Positions 8,484-17,482 are shown, counted from the stretch's first letter. The stretch: DNA of 64,000 nucleotides from Streptomyces sp. f51 (GCF_037940415.1 NZ_CP149798.1:6357001-6421000), one strand, 5' to 3'. Numbers and translations: made by a program. The notes: a model not told the origin generated them from the sequence alone.

Positions 8484-8824
8484 CCAGACTTGGCAATCGG
8501 TGGGGCGTTGGCGGCCGGTGAGCGCGGACGGCGGTCCCCACGATCCAATCGAGCCGCCTCAACTACCGTCAAGACACGAATAGATCACTGAAGGGGACCG
8601 TACAGCTTCAGCCCGTAGGCGCAACGTGACCGAAACGGGAGCGAACCAGGCGCCCTCGCGTGCCACTTTTCGGTTGATCATGGCCGTACTCTGACGGCAG
8701 CCGCTAGTGTTGGCCGCGTCGAGGGCCCCGTTCCACTTGCCGGCCCGATCGTGCTGCTCGTGACCATTGATCCATGCAGGCCTGCCATTGGGCTTCCAAC
8801 GGGGAATGAAGTCAAGGAGGTTGG
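8484..8824. other. 341-bp divergent intergenic region between the lipoprotein gene and cvnA
   Basis: No gene is seen here. It holds a sigma-70-like promoter for the minus-strand lipoprotein gene (8543-8572), a relatively AT-rich segment around 8555-8600, and the leader of the conservon with AAGGAGG before the GTG at 8825. I could not fix the conservon promoter. Confidence 0.6.
8543..8572 (-). promoter_or_regulatory. Predicted sigma-70-type promoter of the substrate-binding protein gene
   Basis: On the minus strand, TTGACG (8572-8567) and TTGGAT (8548-8543) are separated by 18 bases, close to the Streptomyces HrdB pattern TTGAC(A/G)-N17/18-TAGgaT. The -10 box lies about 60 bases before the start codon at 8483. 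Confidence 0.45.
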
Positions 8825-11383
8825 GTGCCCGCGCACAGAAAAGCCGCCTCGGGGCAGCCGTCCACTGCTCTCGGGACCGGCCGGACACCATCCCTGCTGG
8901 ACCGCTGGCCTTTCCGCCGGAAACTGAATGTTCTGGTGATCGTGCCGCTCGCCGTCATCTCCGTGATGCTCGCCTATGTCGTGTCCGGCGAAATGGGCAA
9001 GGCCCGGTCCGCCGCCGACACCGCCCAACTCGTGCGCGACAGCGCGCAGGTGACGAAACTCATCGACGCCGTGCAGACCGAGCACCGGCAGGCGCTCCTG
9101 GTCTCCCTGCGCTACGAGGCCGCCGGTTCGGGCAAGTCCGCACCGGACACCGCCGAGTATCTGGCCGCGCAGGACCAGGTGGGCGCCCGTATCGAAGCGG
9201 TCAGGTCCGCGTACGGCGACCGGCTGCCCGACGGCGAGGCCGCCGCGCTCAAGGAGCTCGAAGGCCTCGACAGCCTGCGCAAGACCATCGAGCAGGGTCC
9301 CATCCCCGCCGACAACATCGACCCCGCCTACGGATCGGTGATCGAGGGGCTCATCGACGGACTCGGTCTCGGCCGCTCCGGCAGCGAGTCCTCCGCGTCC
9401 GCGGGCAATCTGCTCGACGCGCTGCTGCGCGCCGACACCGCCCACGCCTCCTTCGAGACCAGCGTCTTCGCCGCCCGTACCCGCGACTCCAACGCGCTCA
9501 TCGAGTTCACCGGCGCGGTCGGCGACTACGACCAGTACACCTACCAGGCCGAGCGGTTCACCCGGTTCGCCGGCCCGGAGCAGGGCACCGACCTCGCCGA
9601 GATCGAGCACAGCCCGTACCAGAGCGTCATCACCCAGCACTGGGCCGCGCTCCAGGTCGACACCGGAGCCCTGGTCGCCGAGAACGCGACCCAGCTGCGG
9701 GCCGCGCTCGACGAGGCGCTGCGCGCCGGACCCACCTACGAGCGGCAGGCCGAGAACCGGCTGAAGATCGTGCAGTCGCTGATCGCCGGGATCGCGGGCA
9801 ACGCCCAGTCCGCGTCGAACGCCGCCTGGTGGCGGGTGGTCTGGCTGGTCGCGGGAATCCTGGCCGCCTTCGCCGCCTGGCTGCTGTTCTCCGTGCTGAC
9901 CCGGCGCTCCGTCGTCCGTACCGTGCGCACCCTCACGGCGGCGGCCCAGCACGTGGCGGGCGCCGCCAAGAACGAACTCGCCCGCGTCGCGGACGACGAC
10001 GCCGACGACGCGAGCCCGCCACGGCTCGAGGCCGTGCCCGTGCCGGTGCGCGACGAGATCGGCGAACTGGCCGAAGCCTTCAACCAGGTTCAGGTCACCG
10101 CGAGCGCCCTGCTGGAACGCCAGGTCGTCAGCCGGCGCAACATCGCCGAGATGTTCGGCAACGTGGGCCGCCGCGTCAGCAATCTGACGGCACGTCAACT
10201 CGCGCTGATCGACTCGGTGGAGCGCGGGGAGACCGACCCCGAGGTGCTCGACCGGCTCTACCGCATCGACCACATCGCCGTGCGTCTCCAGCGCAACGCC
10301 GACAGCCTCATGCTGCTCGCCGGGATCAGCGAGACCGGTCTCAACACCGAGCCGATGAGGCTCAGCAACATCGTCCGTGCCGCGCTCGGCCAGATCGAGG
10401 GCTATCAGCGTGTCACCCCGCACGCCGAGGGCGATGTCATCGTCGTCCCCGACATCGTCGGCGACCTGACCCTGATGCTCGCCGAACTCCTCGAGAACGC
10501 CGTGATGTTCTCCCCGGCGACCAGCGGCGTCGAGGTCGTCCTGCGGCCCCGTCACCAGGGCGGCGGGGCACTCGTCGAGATCATCGACCACGGGCTCGGC
10601 ATGAGCCCCGAGCGGCTGGACCAGGAGAACGCCCGGCTGATCCGGCGCGAGCGCCTCGACCTGGCGCCGACGGAGGTCCTCGGCCTGTTCGTGGTCGGCG
10701 GTCTGTCCCGGCGCTGGGGCATCGAGGTCGCCCTGTCCCGTACCCCCGGAGGCGGGGTCACCGCCACCGTCGCGGTGCCCGCGGTCCATCTCGTGTCCCG
10801 TGACCAGGGCCGTGCCGCCGAGCGGGCTCCGCGCATCGAGCCGCCGGTGCGCCGCCCCGGCCCGAGCGAGCCGCGCAAGGCGCGGGTCGAGGCGCCGCCC
10901 GGACCCGCGGGTCTGCCCCGCAGGGTGCCCTCGTGGTCACGGACCGCCGAGTCCCCCGGCCACGCCCGCCGTTCGGAGACGAGCGACACGGGCACGGAGC
11001 GCGCGACGACGCACGGCGGTGCCCGGCCCGGAAGCGGGGCCGAACCGGCGCCCACCGGTCCGGCGCGGTCCGGCGACGCCGGTCCGCTGCGCCGCCGGGT
11101 GCGCGGGGCGACCCTGTCGGCCGCCACCGCGTCGAGCCGGCTGCCCCGGCCCGCGACCGAACCTCCCGCCCACCGCAGGCCGCCCTCCTGGCAGCCCACG
11201 GACGCCGAGGCCGCGCGCTCCGAGATCGACGAGTTCGAGGCCGCCGTCCTGCGGGCCGAACGCGAGAGCGCCGCCGAGGACCACACGACAGCGGTGACCC
11301 GGCCGGGCGGCGGAGCCCGCGGACCGGCCGGCACCGACCCCCAGAGCAGAAGACCCTCTTCCCCGGAAGGCATGAGCACGTGA
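8825..11383 (+). CDS. cvnA: Conservon sensor histidine kinase-like protein CvnA
   Basis: Membrane sensor of 852 residues with two membrane segments (about residues 33-54 and 336-358) flanking an external nitrate/nitrite-sensor-like helical domain. A HAMP region follows, then a kinase domain with N-box ELLENAVMFSP and G-boxes IIDHGLGM and GGLSRRWGIEV. The last 190 residues are a disordered Pro/Arg/Glu-rich tail. It is the first gene of cvnABCD. The kinase stop overlaps the next start (GTGA). In known conservons the four products form a membrane-associated complex resembling eukaryotic G-protein systems. The signal sensed here is unknown. Confidence 0.9.
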   Translation: MPAHRKAASGQPSTALGTGRTPSLLDRWPFRRKLNVLVIVPLAVISVMLAYVVSGEMGKARSAADTAQLVRDSAQVTKLIDAVQTEHRQALLVSLRYEAAGSGKSAPDTAEYLAAQDQVGARIEAVRSAYGDRLPDGEAAALKELEGLDSLRKTIEQGPIPADNIDPAYGSVIEGLIDGLGLGRSGSESSASAGNLLDALLRADTAHASFETSVFAARTRDSNALIEFTGAVGDYDQYTYQAERFTRFAGPEQGTDLAEIEHSPYQSVITQHWAALQVDTGALVAENATQLRAALDEALRAGPTYERQAENRLKIVQSLIAGIAGNAQSASNAAWWRVVWLVAGILAAFAAWLLFSVLTRRSVVRTVRTLTAAAQHVAGAAKNELARVADDDADDASPPRLEAVPVPVRDEIGELAEAFNQVQVTASALLERQVVSRRNIAEMFGNVGRRVSNLTARQLALIDSVERGETDPEVLDRLYRIDHIAVRLQRNADSLMLLAGISETGLNTEPMRLSNIVRAALGQIEGYQRVTPHAEGDVIVVPDIVGDLTLMLAELLENAVMFSPATSGVEVVLRPRHQGGGALVEIIDHGLGMSPERLDQENARLIRRERLDLAPTEVLGLFVVGGLSRRWGIEVALSRTPGGGVTATVAVPAVHLVSRDQGRAAERAPRIEPPVRRPGPSEPRKARVEAPPGPAGLPRRVPSWSRTAESPGHARRSETSDTGTERATTHGGARPGSGAEPAPTGPARSGDAGPLRRRVRGATLSAATASSRLPRPATEPPAHRRPPSWQPTDAEAARSEIDEFEAAVLRAERESAAEDHTTAVTRPGGGARGPAGTDPQSRRPSSPEGMST

Positions 11384-11859
11384 CCATGTGGACAGGCGGG
11401 CCCGAGTCCCGGACAGCGGAACCCGCGGCGGACGTGAAGACCGCCGCGGCCGACTTCAACTGGCTGCTCAACCGGTTCGCCACCGAGACGGCCGGGGTCG
11501 TCGACGTGATCGGTGTCTCCTCCGACGGACTGCTCATCGCGGTCTCCCAGCAGCGCGGCCAGGCCGACTCCGAGCGGCTCGCGGCGATCGTCTCGGGTAT
11601 CACCAGCCTCGCCATGGGGGCCTCCGGCAACTACGGTCTCGGCGGCCTCAACAAGGTCATCATCGACCTGGAGGAAGGGCACGTGCTGGTGTCCGCGCTC
11701 GGTGCCGGAGCGGTGCTCGGCGTGGTCGCCTCGAAGGAGGCGAAGCTCGGCAACATCGCTTACGAGATGACCCTGTTCGCCAACCGGGCCGGTGCGGTGC
11801 TCAGTCCGCAACTGGTGATGGAACTCAAGAGAACCGTGGGCATCGCACCGACCCGCTGA
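11380..11859 (+). CDS. cvnB: Roadblock/LC7 domain protein CvnB
   Basis: A 159-residue cytoplasmic protein with a Roadblock/LC7 fold (about residues 20-130), including FNWLLNRFATETAGVVDVIGVSSDGLLIA and ASKEAKLGNIAYEM. In bacteria this fold acts as a partner or regulator of small Ras-like GTPases such as MglB, consistent with cvnD downstream. The GTG at 11380 overlaps the cvnA stop by four bases and has GGAAGG 9 bases upstream. An in-frame ATG two codons later is the alternative. Confidence 0.9.
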   Translation: MTMWTGGPESRTAEPAADVKTAAADFNWLLNRFATETAGVVDVIGVSSDGLLIAVSQQRGQADSERLAAIVSGITSLAMGASGNYGLGGLNKVIIDLEEGHVLVSALGAGAVLGVVASKEAKLGNIAYEMTLFANRAGAVLSPQLVMELKRTVGIAPTR

Positions 11860-11917
11860 TGTCCGACGGCGTGTCACATGACCGGTGACACGCGGTGAGT
11901 TGAAGGGGGAGGACGTG

Positions 11918-12349
11918 ATGACGTCCGGCGAGCCATTGGCCGGCGGTGACGCCGAGTGGGGGGTGGAGCGCCCCGCTTCGGTCGTCCGGCCGTTCCTGCT
12001 GACCGCGGGGCGGATCGCCGGCGGGGACAGTCTCGTACCGCCCATTCCGATCGAGACACAGGTGGTGGCGACCGATGCGGGACTGGCGACGCTGGACCGT
12101 TTCGTGTTCGACCAGCACCGCGACATCATCTCGGTCTGCCGCGAGCCGCAGTCGCTCGCGGAGATCGCCGCGAGACTCCGGATGCACTTGAACGTGGTCC
12201 GGGTTCTCGCCGACGATCTGCGCGCCGACGGCCAACTGGCCCTGTACGCGCCGCAGGCCCGCTCCAACCGCGATGTCACTGTTCTGCGAAGGGTGATCGA
12301 TGGTCTCAGAGCTGTCCCCGACTCCCGGGGCGCGATCCGTGAGGGATGA
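11918..12349 (+). CDS. cvnC: DUF742 protein CvnC
   Basis: A 143-residue protein of the DUF742 family. The segment VRPFLLTAGR near the N-terminus and the winged-helix-like C-terminal half (SLAEIAARLRMHLNVVRVLADDL) are characteristic. Its exact biochemical role is unknown; in conservons it accompanies the Roadblock protein and GTPase. The ATG at 11918 has GGGGGAGG about 5 bases upstream; an upstream in-frame start at 11885 lacks such a site. The 3' end overlaps cvnD by 50 bases, implying tight translational coupling. Confidence 0.88.
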   Translation: MTSGEPLAGGDAEWGVERPASVVRPFLLTAGRIAGGDSLVPPIPIETQVVATDAGLATLDRFVFDQHRDIISVCREPQSLAEIAARLRMHLNVVRVLADDLRADGQLALYAPQARSNRDVTVLRRVIDGLRAVPDSRGAIREG

Positions 12350-12935
12350 CGACGGGCGTCCCCGGCCTCCGCTGCCGGTGAAAATGGTGATCGCGGGCGG
12401 CTTCGGCGTGGGCAAGACCACGACGGTGGGGGCGATCTCCGAGATCGAGCCGCTGACCACCGAGGCGTCCATCACCTCGGTCGCCGCCGGTGTCGACGAC
12501 CTCAGTCACACCCCGGAGAAGGTGACGACGACCGTCGCCATGGACTTCGGCTGCGTCACCCTCGACCCGACGCTGAAGCTCTACCTGTTCGGCACCCCCG
12601 GCCAGGAGCGGTTCGGGTTCATGTGGGACGACCTCGTCGAGGGCGCGCTGGGCGGACTCGTCATCGTCGACACCCGGCGCCTGGACGACTGCTACGCGGC
12701 CGTCGACTACTTCGAGCACCGCGAGATCCCCTTCGCGGTGGCCGTCAACGCCTTCGACGGCAAGGTCGAACACGATCTGGACGACGTACGGTGGGCCCTC
12801 GACGTGGCCGACCACGTGCCGCTGACCGTGTTCGACGCACGCGACCGGGGCTCCGTGCGGGACGCCCTCCTCGTCGTCCTCGAACACGCCCTGGCCAGGG
12901 CCGAGGCCGGGACGCAGTCCCGGGAGAAGGGGTGA
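12300..12935 (+). CDS. cvnD: Conservon GTP-binding protein CvnD
   Basis: A Ras-like GTPase of 211 residues. The P-loop GGFGVGKTT starts near residue 33, the switch II region reads LFGTPGQERFGFMWDDL, and NAFDGK stands at the usual N/TKxD guanine-recognition position in the modified form typical of CvnD proteins. It presumably switches the state of a membrane complex with CvnA-C. It is the last gene of the conservon; a strong hairpin follows 31 bases after the stop. No cvnE (cytochrome P450) gene follows, unlike some conservons. Confidence 0.92.
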   Translation: MVSELSPTPGARSVRDDDGRPRPPLPVKMVIAGGFGVGKTTTVGAISEIEPLTTEASITSVAAGVDDLSHTPEKVTTTVAMDFGCVTLDPTLKLYLFGTPGQERFGFMWDDLVEGALGGLVIVDTRRLDDCYAAVDYFEHREIPFAVAVNAFDGKVEHDLDDVRWALDVADHVPLTVFDARDRGSVRDALLVVLEHALARAEAGTQSREKG

Positions 12936-12966
12936 GGAACCCCGCCCGGCGGGGCTGAGGAACAAG

Positions 12967-12994
12967 GACGGGGACGGCCGGAGCCGTCCCCGTC
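12967..12994. terminator. Bidirectional hairpin terminator between cvnD and the permease gene
   Basis: GACGGGGACGGC (12967-12978) and GCCGTCCCCGTC (12983-12994) form a perfect 12-bp stem with a CGGA loop. It lies between two convergent genes and can serve both strands. Confidence 0.8.
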
Positions 12995-13014
12995 GGATCG
13001 TTCGCGCGCGTGGT

Positions 13015-13689
13015 CTACGCGGCCCGGCGCCTGCGTACTCCCGGGGAGACCGCCACCCGGCCCACCGTCCAGAACAGGATGAGGACGAGCAGCGCGAGCA
13101 CGGCCGTCAGGGCGGCTCCGCCGACCACCTTCTCGTAGTCGTGCTGGTAGAGGCCGTCCAGGATGTACCGGCCGACCCCGCCGAGGGACACATAGGCCGC
13201 GATCGTGGCCGTCGAGACGATCTGGACCGTCGCCGAGCGCAGCCCGCTGAGGATCAGCGGCAGTGCCGCCGGGACCTCGACCTGGAAGAGGATCCGTATC
13301 TCGGGCATGCCCATGCCGCGGGCGGCGTCGACGGGGGAGGGGTCCACGGCGCGGATCGCCTCGTACGTGGTGATGAGGACCGGCGGGATCGCCAGCACGA
13401 CGAGCGGGATCATCACCGGCACGATGCCGAGGCCGAGCCAGACGAACATCAGGACCAGGAGTCCGAAGGTCGGCAGCGCCCGTGCCCCGGCGGACACGAA
13501 GGCCAGCGCGTTGCCGCCGCGCCCGGTGTGCCCGGTGACCAGACCGATCGGCAGCCCGATGAGCGAGGCGATCGCGAGGGCCACGGCCGTGTACTGGACG
13601 TGCTCCCACACGCGCTGCGGGATGCCGTCGTAGCCGTGCCAGTGCGAGCCGTCGTTGAAGAAGGACTGCATGAAGTTCAGTACGTTCAC
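13015..13689 (-). CDS. Osmoprotectant ABC transporter permease (OpuCB/OpuCD-like), second subunit
   Basis: Inner-membrane subunit of 224 residues with about five or six membrane helices. The permease EAA-type loop reads EAIRAVDPSPVDAARGMGM, followed by VPAALPLILSGLRSATVQIVSTATIAAYV, typical of quaternary-amine importers. The GTG at 13689 overlaps the stop of the preceding permease by four bases (GTGA). The same frame stays open far upstream inside the neighbouring gene, but that is a shadow. It works with the first permease, the ATPase and probably the lipoprotein at 7524-8483. Confidence 0.88.
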   Translation of the reverse strand: MNVLNFMQSFFNDGSHWHGYDGIPQRVWEHVQYTAVALAIASLIGLPIGLVTGHTGRGGNALAFVSAGARALPTFGLLVLMFVWLGLGIVPVMIPLVVLAIPPVLITTYEAIRAVDPSPVDAARGMGMPEIRILFQVEVPAALPLILSGLRSATVQIVSTATIAAYVSLGGVGRYILDGLYQHDYEKVVGGAALTAVLALLVLILFWTVGRVAVSPGVRRRRAA

Positions 13690-14393
13690 GAGACGCCCTC
13701 CGGCGTGCGGGCGACGGCGTCCGCGGCGGTGACGGCGGAGCGCCCGGCGCCGCCGGACGGCGGCTGCCAGGGGGTGAGGACCCGCCGCAGCAGGACCAGC
13801 AGGGCGTCGATCACGATCGCGAGCACGGCGGTGGTGACCACCGCGGTCACCGCGAGCCGGGGGAGACTGTACAACTGCGCGTAGGTCAGCAGGTTTCCGA
13901 ACGCCCCTTGGTTGCCGATCAGCGCGCCGACGCTGACCAGGCTGATGCTGGAGGCGACGGCCACGCGCAGTCCGGCCATGATCGCCGGTACGGCGATGGG
14001 CAGTTGGACCTGGAAGTAGCGGCGCACCAGGCCGATGCCCATGGCCGAGGCGGCGGCGTTCGTCTCCTCGGAGACCGAGCGGACCCCGTCGACCACCGCA
14101 GGGACGAGCACGACCAGGCTGTAGAGGCAGAGCGGGATCATCACCGTCAGCCGGCTCAGCCCGGTGTAGTCGATGAGCACCACGAAGAAGGCGATGGAGG
14201 GAATGGCGTAGAGCACCGTCGAGGTCCACAGCACCGGCGCGTAGAGCCAGTCGTAGTGGACGCACAGCAGCCCGATCGGCAGGGCGAGCAGCAGTCCGGC
14301 CAGCACGGGGACGAGCGCCTCCTGGAGATGGAGGACGATCAGTTCGCCGTAGCCGTGCTGGATGGAGCTCGGGATGTCGAAGAACCCGTTCAT
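13686..14393 (-). CDS. Osmoprotectant ABC transporter permease (OpuBB/OpuCB-like), first subunit
   Basis: Membrane permease of 235 residues. It opens with FDIPSSIQHGYGELIVLHLQEALVPVLAGLLLALPIGLL, typical of the OpuC permease pair, and carries the cytoplasmic coupling loop SEETNAAASAMGIGLVRRYFQVQLP. It overlaps the upstream ATPase gene and the downstream permease gene by four bases each, so the three are one translational unit. The heterodimer forms the pore for choline, betaine or a similar solute. Confidence 0.88.
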   Translation of the reverse strand: MNGFFDIPSSIQHGYGELIVLHLQEALVPVLAGLLLALPIGLLCVHYDWLYAPVLWTSTVLYAIPSIAFFVVLIDYTGLSRLTVMIPLCLYSLVVLVPAVVDGVRSVSEETNAAASAMGIGLVRRYFQVQLPIAVPAIMAGLRVAVASSISLVSVGALIGNQGAFGNLLTYAQLYSLPRLAVTAVVTTAVLAIVIDALLVLLRRVLTPWQPPSGGAGRSAVTAADAVARTPEGVS

Positions 14394-15526
14394 CGCCCGG
14401 CCTTCACCGTCGGCGCGTCCTGCGGGGCGTCCGCCGCCCGCCGCCGGGCGGACCGGATGGCCGCGGCCACCGTCTCCTGCCCGGCGACCCCGAGGACCGT
14501 GCCGGAGGCGTCGACGCCGACCGCCCGGCCGTTCGGTGCCAGCACCGTACGGTCCAGGGCCACGCGCAGCGAGTCACGGCCCACCTCGAAACTGGGGCCG
14601 TACGGTTCCAGGGCCTCGGTCCGTCCGTCCCAGCTGCCGGGGTCGGCCCAGCCGAGCGGCTTGCCGCCGGCGTCGGTGACCAGCACGGGCGCTCCCTCGG
14701 GCGCGCGACCGGCGATCTCCCGCCAGTCCGAGCCGACGGGGAAGACCCGGGAGCGGTCGAGTTCGAGATCGCGTGTGGACAGGAACGACAGACCGCGGAT
14801 GCCACGGTCGGAGCCGAGGAACTCCTCGACGAACGGGTCGGCGGGCGCCGAGAGGATCTCGTCCGGCGCCGCGAACTGGGCGAGCTTGCCGCCGGTGCGC
14901 AGGACGGCGATGCGGTCGCCGATGGTGATGGCCTCGTCCATGTCGTGGGTGACGAACACGATGGCCTTGCCCAGTTCGCCCTGGATGCGCAGCAACTCCT
15001 CCTGGAGTCCACGGCGTACGACGGGGTCGACCGCGGAGAACGGCTCGTCCATGAGCAGGATGGGCGGGTCCGCCGCCAACGCGCGCGCGACACCCACTCG
15101 TTGCTGCTGGCCGCCGGAGAGCTGGTAGGGATAACGGCGGGCCATGGCCGGGTCGAGGCCGACCCGCTCCATCAGTTCCGCCGCGCGCTCCCGGGCGCGC
15201 TGCTTCGACCAGCCGAGCAGCCGGGGCACCGTGGCGATGTTGTCGACGATCGTCCGGTGCTGGAAGAGACCGGCGTTCTGGATGACGTAACCCATCGAGC
15301 GCCGGAGGGCGTTGACGGGGCGGGCGCGGATGTCCTCGCCGTCGACGCGGATCGTGCCGCTGCTCGGCTCGATCATCCGGTTGATCATGCGGAGTGTGGT
15401 GGTCTTGCCGCAGCCCGAAGGTCCGACGAGAACGGTGATGGAGTGGTCCGGTATCTGGAGGGACAGGCGATCGACGGCCACCGTGCCGTCGGCGTATCGC
15501 TTGCTGACATCTTCGATGGCTATCAA
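14390..15526 (-). CDS. Osmoprotectant ABC transporter ATP-binding protein with C-terminal CBS region
   Basis: ATPase of about 378 residues. Walker A is GPSGCGKTT, the signature is LSGGQQQR, Walker B is ILLMDEPFSAVDP, and the switch His lies in VTHDMDEA. The C-terminal third (VLVTDAGGKPLGWADP and DASGTVLGVAG) resembles the CBS module used by OpuA/OpuC ATPases to sense ionic strength. I prefer the TTG at 15526 because the fold begins there (IAIEDVSKRYADGTVAVD) and GAAGGG lies 9 bases upstream. Starts at 15574, 15580 or 15622 are possible. A TAGACT -10-like box at 15596-15591 argues against the longest form. Confidence 0.85.
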   Translation of the reverse strand: MIAIEDVSKRYADGTVAVDRLSLQIPDHSITVLVGPSGCGKTTTLRMINRMIEPSSGTIRVDGEDIRARPVNALRRSMGYVIQNAGLFQHRTIVDNIATVPRLLGWSKQRARERAAELMERVGLDPAMARRYPYQLSGGQQQRVGVARALAADPPILLMDEPFSAVDPVVRRGLQEELLRIQGELGKAIVFVTHDMDEAITIGDRIAVLRTGGKLAQFAAPDEILSAPADPFVEEFLGSDRGIRGLSFLSTRDLELDRSRVFPVGSDWREIAGRAPEGAPVLVTDAGGKPLGWADPGSWDGRTEALEPYGPSFEVGRDSLRVALDRTVLAPNGRAVGVDASGTVLGVAGQETVAAAIRSARRRAADAPQDAPTVKAGR

Positions 15527-15652
15527 GCGTCGAAACCCTTCGGGAACGGCCTTGCCCGCGCGTGGCGCGATCATGTGCACGAGGCTGCGTAGTCTAGTCA
15601 GTCGATGTTCGTTCCCGGCCATGACAGATCGTGAATGTCGTGCGTACGTCCC

Positions 15653-16540
15653 CTATTTCTGGCCGCGCCCGGGCCGTTCGGTACGGGAGCCTTCGCTGTC
15701 GAGGCGCTCACCGCGCAGGATCCGCAGATGGAGCGCGGCCCAGGTGCGCAGCGGCCGCCACTTCTCCGAGATCTCGGTCAACTCGCGCCCGGGTCCGTAC
15801 TGTTCGGCGATCTCCGCGGTGAGCCTGCGCTCCTGGGCGGGCAGGACGTCGGGGTGGTTGGCCCCCCGGATCACGACGAGTTCGCCGGCGAAGGCGCCAA
15901 GTCCCTTGACCCGCCGCACCTGCCGCATCGCCTCCTCCGCGTCCAGGGACCGCAGCCGGGCTCCGTCGAGGACTCCGTCGAGCGCGGCCCGCGCGACATC
16001 GTGCAGGTATTCGGTCTTGCGCCAGGGCAGTTCGGCGTCCATGCGGAGCAGGTCCCCGGGCGCGGGGAACGCGCCGCCGGTGCCGTACGCGGAGACGAGG
16101 TCCGCGCGCATCCGGCGGGCGGCCGGCATCCCGGTGCGCTGGGTCAGCACCGCCCAGCAGGCGGCCTCGTACGGAGAGTGGAAACCGCACGGCCGAAGTC
16201 CCGGCCTGCGTGCCTGGATCCGGCCGATCACCGGGTCGCGGTCGCCGACCCCGGGCCAGCCGCGGGCGTCGACGTCCAGGGACAGGAAGCGGAGCACCTG
16301 TTCCGCGGCGGCGTCCAGATCGCCGTCCCCCGTGACCGTGACCCGGGCGGTGGACCCGCTCTGTGTCACTTCCGCGCGGATCGGCCGCCAGTCGGCGTCG
16401 GCGTGGAAGACGGTGCGCAGCGCCGTCCCGGCGCCTCCGGTCCTGGCAGGGGGCACGGGTGCCATCTCCTCCCAGAACGCCCTGCTGTTCTCCAGGGACC
16501 AGGGACCTGCCACCTCGGACTCGACCGTGTGCCGTGTCAT
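15653..16540 (-). CDS. AlkA-like DNA-3-methyladenine glycosylase (HhH-GPD superfamily)
   Basis: Base-excision repair glycosylase-like protein of 295 residues. It has an N-terminal AlkA-type domain (about 1-105), then the helix-hairpin-helix GPD core with HSPYEAACWAVLTQRT and the hairpin VKGLGAFAGELVVIRG. After the hairpin the family normally has the catalytic Asp (LPxDD in AlkA), but this protein reads HPDVLPAQERRL, so that residue is not obvious. The ATG at 16540 follows GGGAGG at 7 bases. It could be a true glycosylase using a different acid, or a DNA-binding relative. Confidence 0.7.
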   Translation of the reverse strand: MTRHTVESEVAGPWSLENSRAFWEEMAPVPPARTGGAGTALRTVFHADADWRPIRAEVTQSGSTARVTVTGDGDLDAAAEQVLRFLSLDVDARGWPGVGDRDPVIGRIQARRPGLRPCGFHSPYEAACWAVLTQRTGMPAARRMRADLVSAYGTGGAFPAPGDLLRMDAELPWRKTEYLHDVARAALDGVLDGARLRSLDAEEAMRQVRRVKGLGAFAGELVVIRGANHPDVLPAQERRLTAEIAEQYGPGRELTEISEKWRPLRTWAALHLRILRGERLDSEGSRTERPGRGQK

Positions 16541-16681
16541 GCCGGACCTCCCGCTCGGGACACGTTCACCGTGTCGGTGAGCACCACTCTGGAGGCGATA
16601 CCTGACAGTTCCTGTCAACTATTCCGAGGGTTCCGCGGTTCGTTCGTCCAGCGGTCCCCAGGGGCCCGCACGGCGGGTCGG

Positions 16682-17482
16682 TCAGCCCTCGGAACCCGCG
16701 CCGACCAGTTCCCGCGACGGCACGCGCTCGTGGCGCTCGCGGTTCTCCGGGGTCCGCTCGACGGGCGCCTGCCCGCCCTGGTGCCACAGCCACAGGATGT
16801 CGCGGCCGAAGGACCACACGAGCAGGGCCAGCGCCGTCAGCACGGCCGCCGCCTCCACGTCGTACGGCAGCAGTCCCGAGCCCGCGACCAGCAGGATGAC
16901 GCCCTGGAGGGCCGCGACCGTCTTGCGCGCCATGCTCGGGGGCAGCTCGCCGTTCAGCCACGGGAGGACCCGGGCGGCGGCGACGAAGGCGTACCGCATG
17001 GTGCCGATCAGCAGCACCCACGGGCCGAGCGACATCCCGACGTACACGCTCAGCACGAGGATCAGGAACGCGTCCACCTCCATGTCGAAGCGCGCGCCCA
17101 GCGCCGAGGACGTGCCCGTGCGCCGGGCGACCTTGCCGTCGACGCCGTCCAGGATCAGGGCGACCGCGGTCAGACCGACCAGCAGACTCACCGGCGGCGA
17201 GCTCTCGAAGGAGTCCGCGACCAGCGCGGTGACTCCGCCCACCAGGATCGCGCGGCCGAGCGTCACCCGGTTGGCGGGGCCGAAGGAGCGGGGCCGTGTG
17301 CGCCGCAGCGCGCGGGTGAGCACCGCCCAGGTGGCGAACGCGAACACGAGACCGGTCAGCCAGCCGGCCGGCCCCATCCCGATCGCCGTGCCCAGCAGGG
17401 CCAGCACCAGGAGCTGCACGCCGGCTCCCACCATGGTCTCCTGCTGGGGGAGCCTCGCGCCGTACATGTTGTTCAGGGCCAC
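16682..17482 (-). CDS. CDP-alcohol phosphatidyltransferase family membrane enzyme
   Basis: Integral membrane enzyme of 266 residues that would transfer a phospho-group from a CDP-activated donor to an alcohol. The signature D-G-x2-A-R-x8-G-x3-D-x3-D is present as DGVDGKVARRTGTSSALGARFDMEVDA, here with one extra residue before the Ala-Arg. About six to eight hydrophobic helices surround it. The start is a GTG. It is divergent from the MDR dehydrogenase gene (109 bp between starts) and sits at the edge of the GTP-derived pathway block. Its substrate is unknown; it could make a lipid-linked intermediate. Confidence 0.8.
   Translation of the reverse strand: MALNNMYGARLPQQETMVGAGVQLLVLALLGTAIGMGPAGWLTGLVFAFATWAVLTRALRRTRPRSFGPANRVTLGRAILVGGVTALVADSFESSPPVSLLVGLTAVALILDGVDGKVARRTGTSSALGARFDMEVDAFLILVLSVYVGMSLGPWVLLIGTMRYAFVAAARVLPWLNGELPPSMARKTVAALQGVILLVAGSGLLPYDVEAAAVLTALALLVWSFGRDILWLWHQGGQAPVERTPENRERHERVPSRELVGAGSEG

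Noticed and set aside
8678..10789. 703-codon open frame antisense to cvnA
   Set aside because: Shadow of the kinase gene: low-complexity Gly/Asp/Arg composition and no ribosome site or motif.
13690..14265. Upstream in-frame extension of the second osmoprotectant permease
   Set aside because: It lies inside the first permease gene, and the GTGA overlap at 13686-13689 gives a natural start.
15282..15292. Apparent TTA in the osmoprotectant ATPase gene
   Set aside because: The triplet is out of frame (GGT-TAC). The same check removed similar triplets in tkt, creatininase, ATP-grasp and membrane protein genes.
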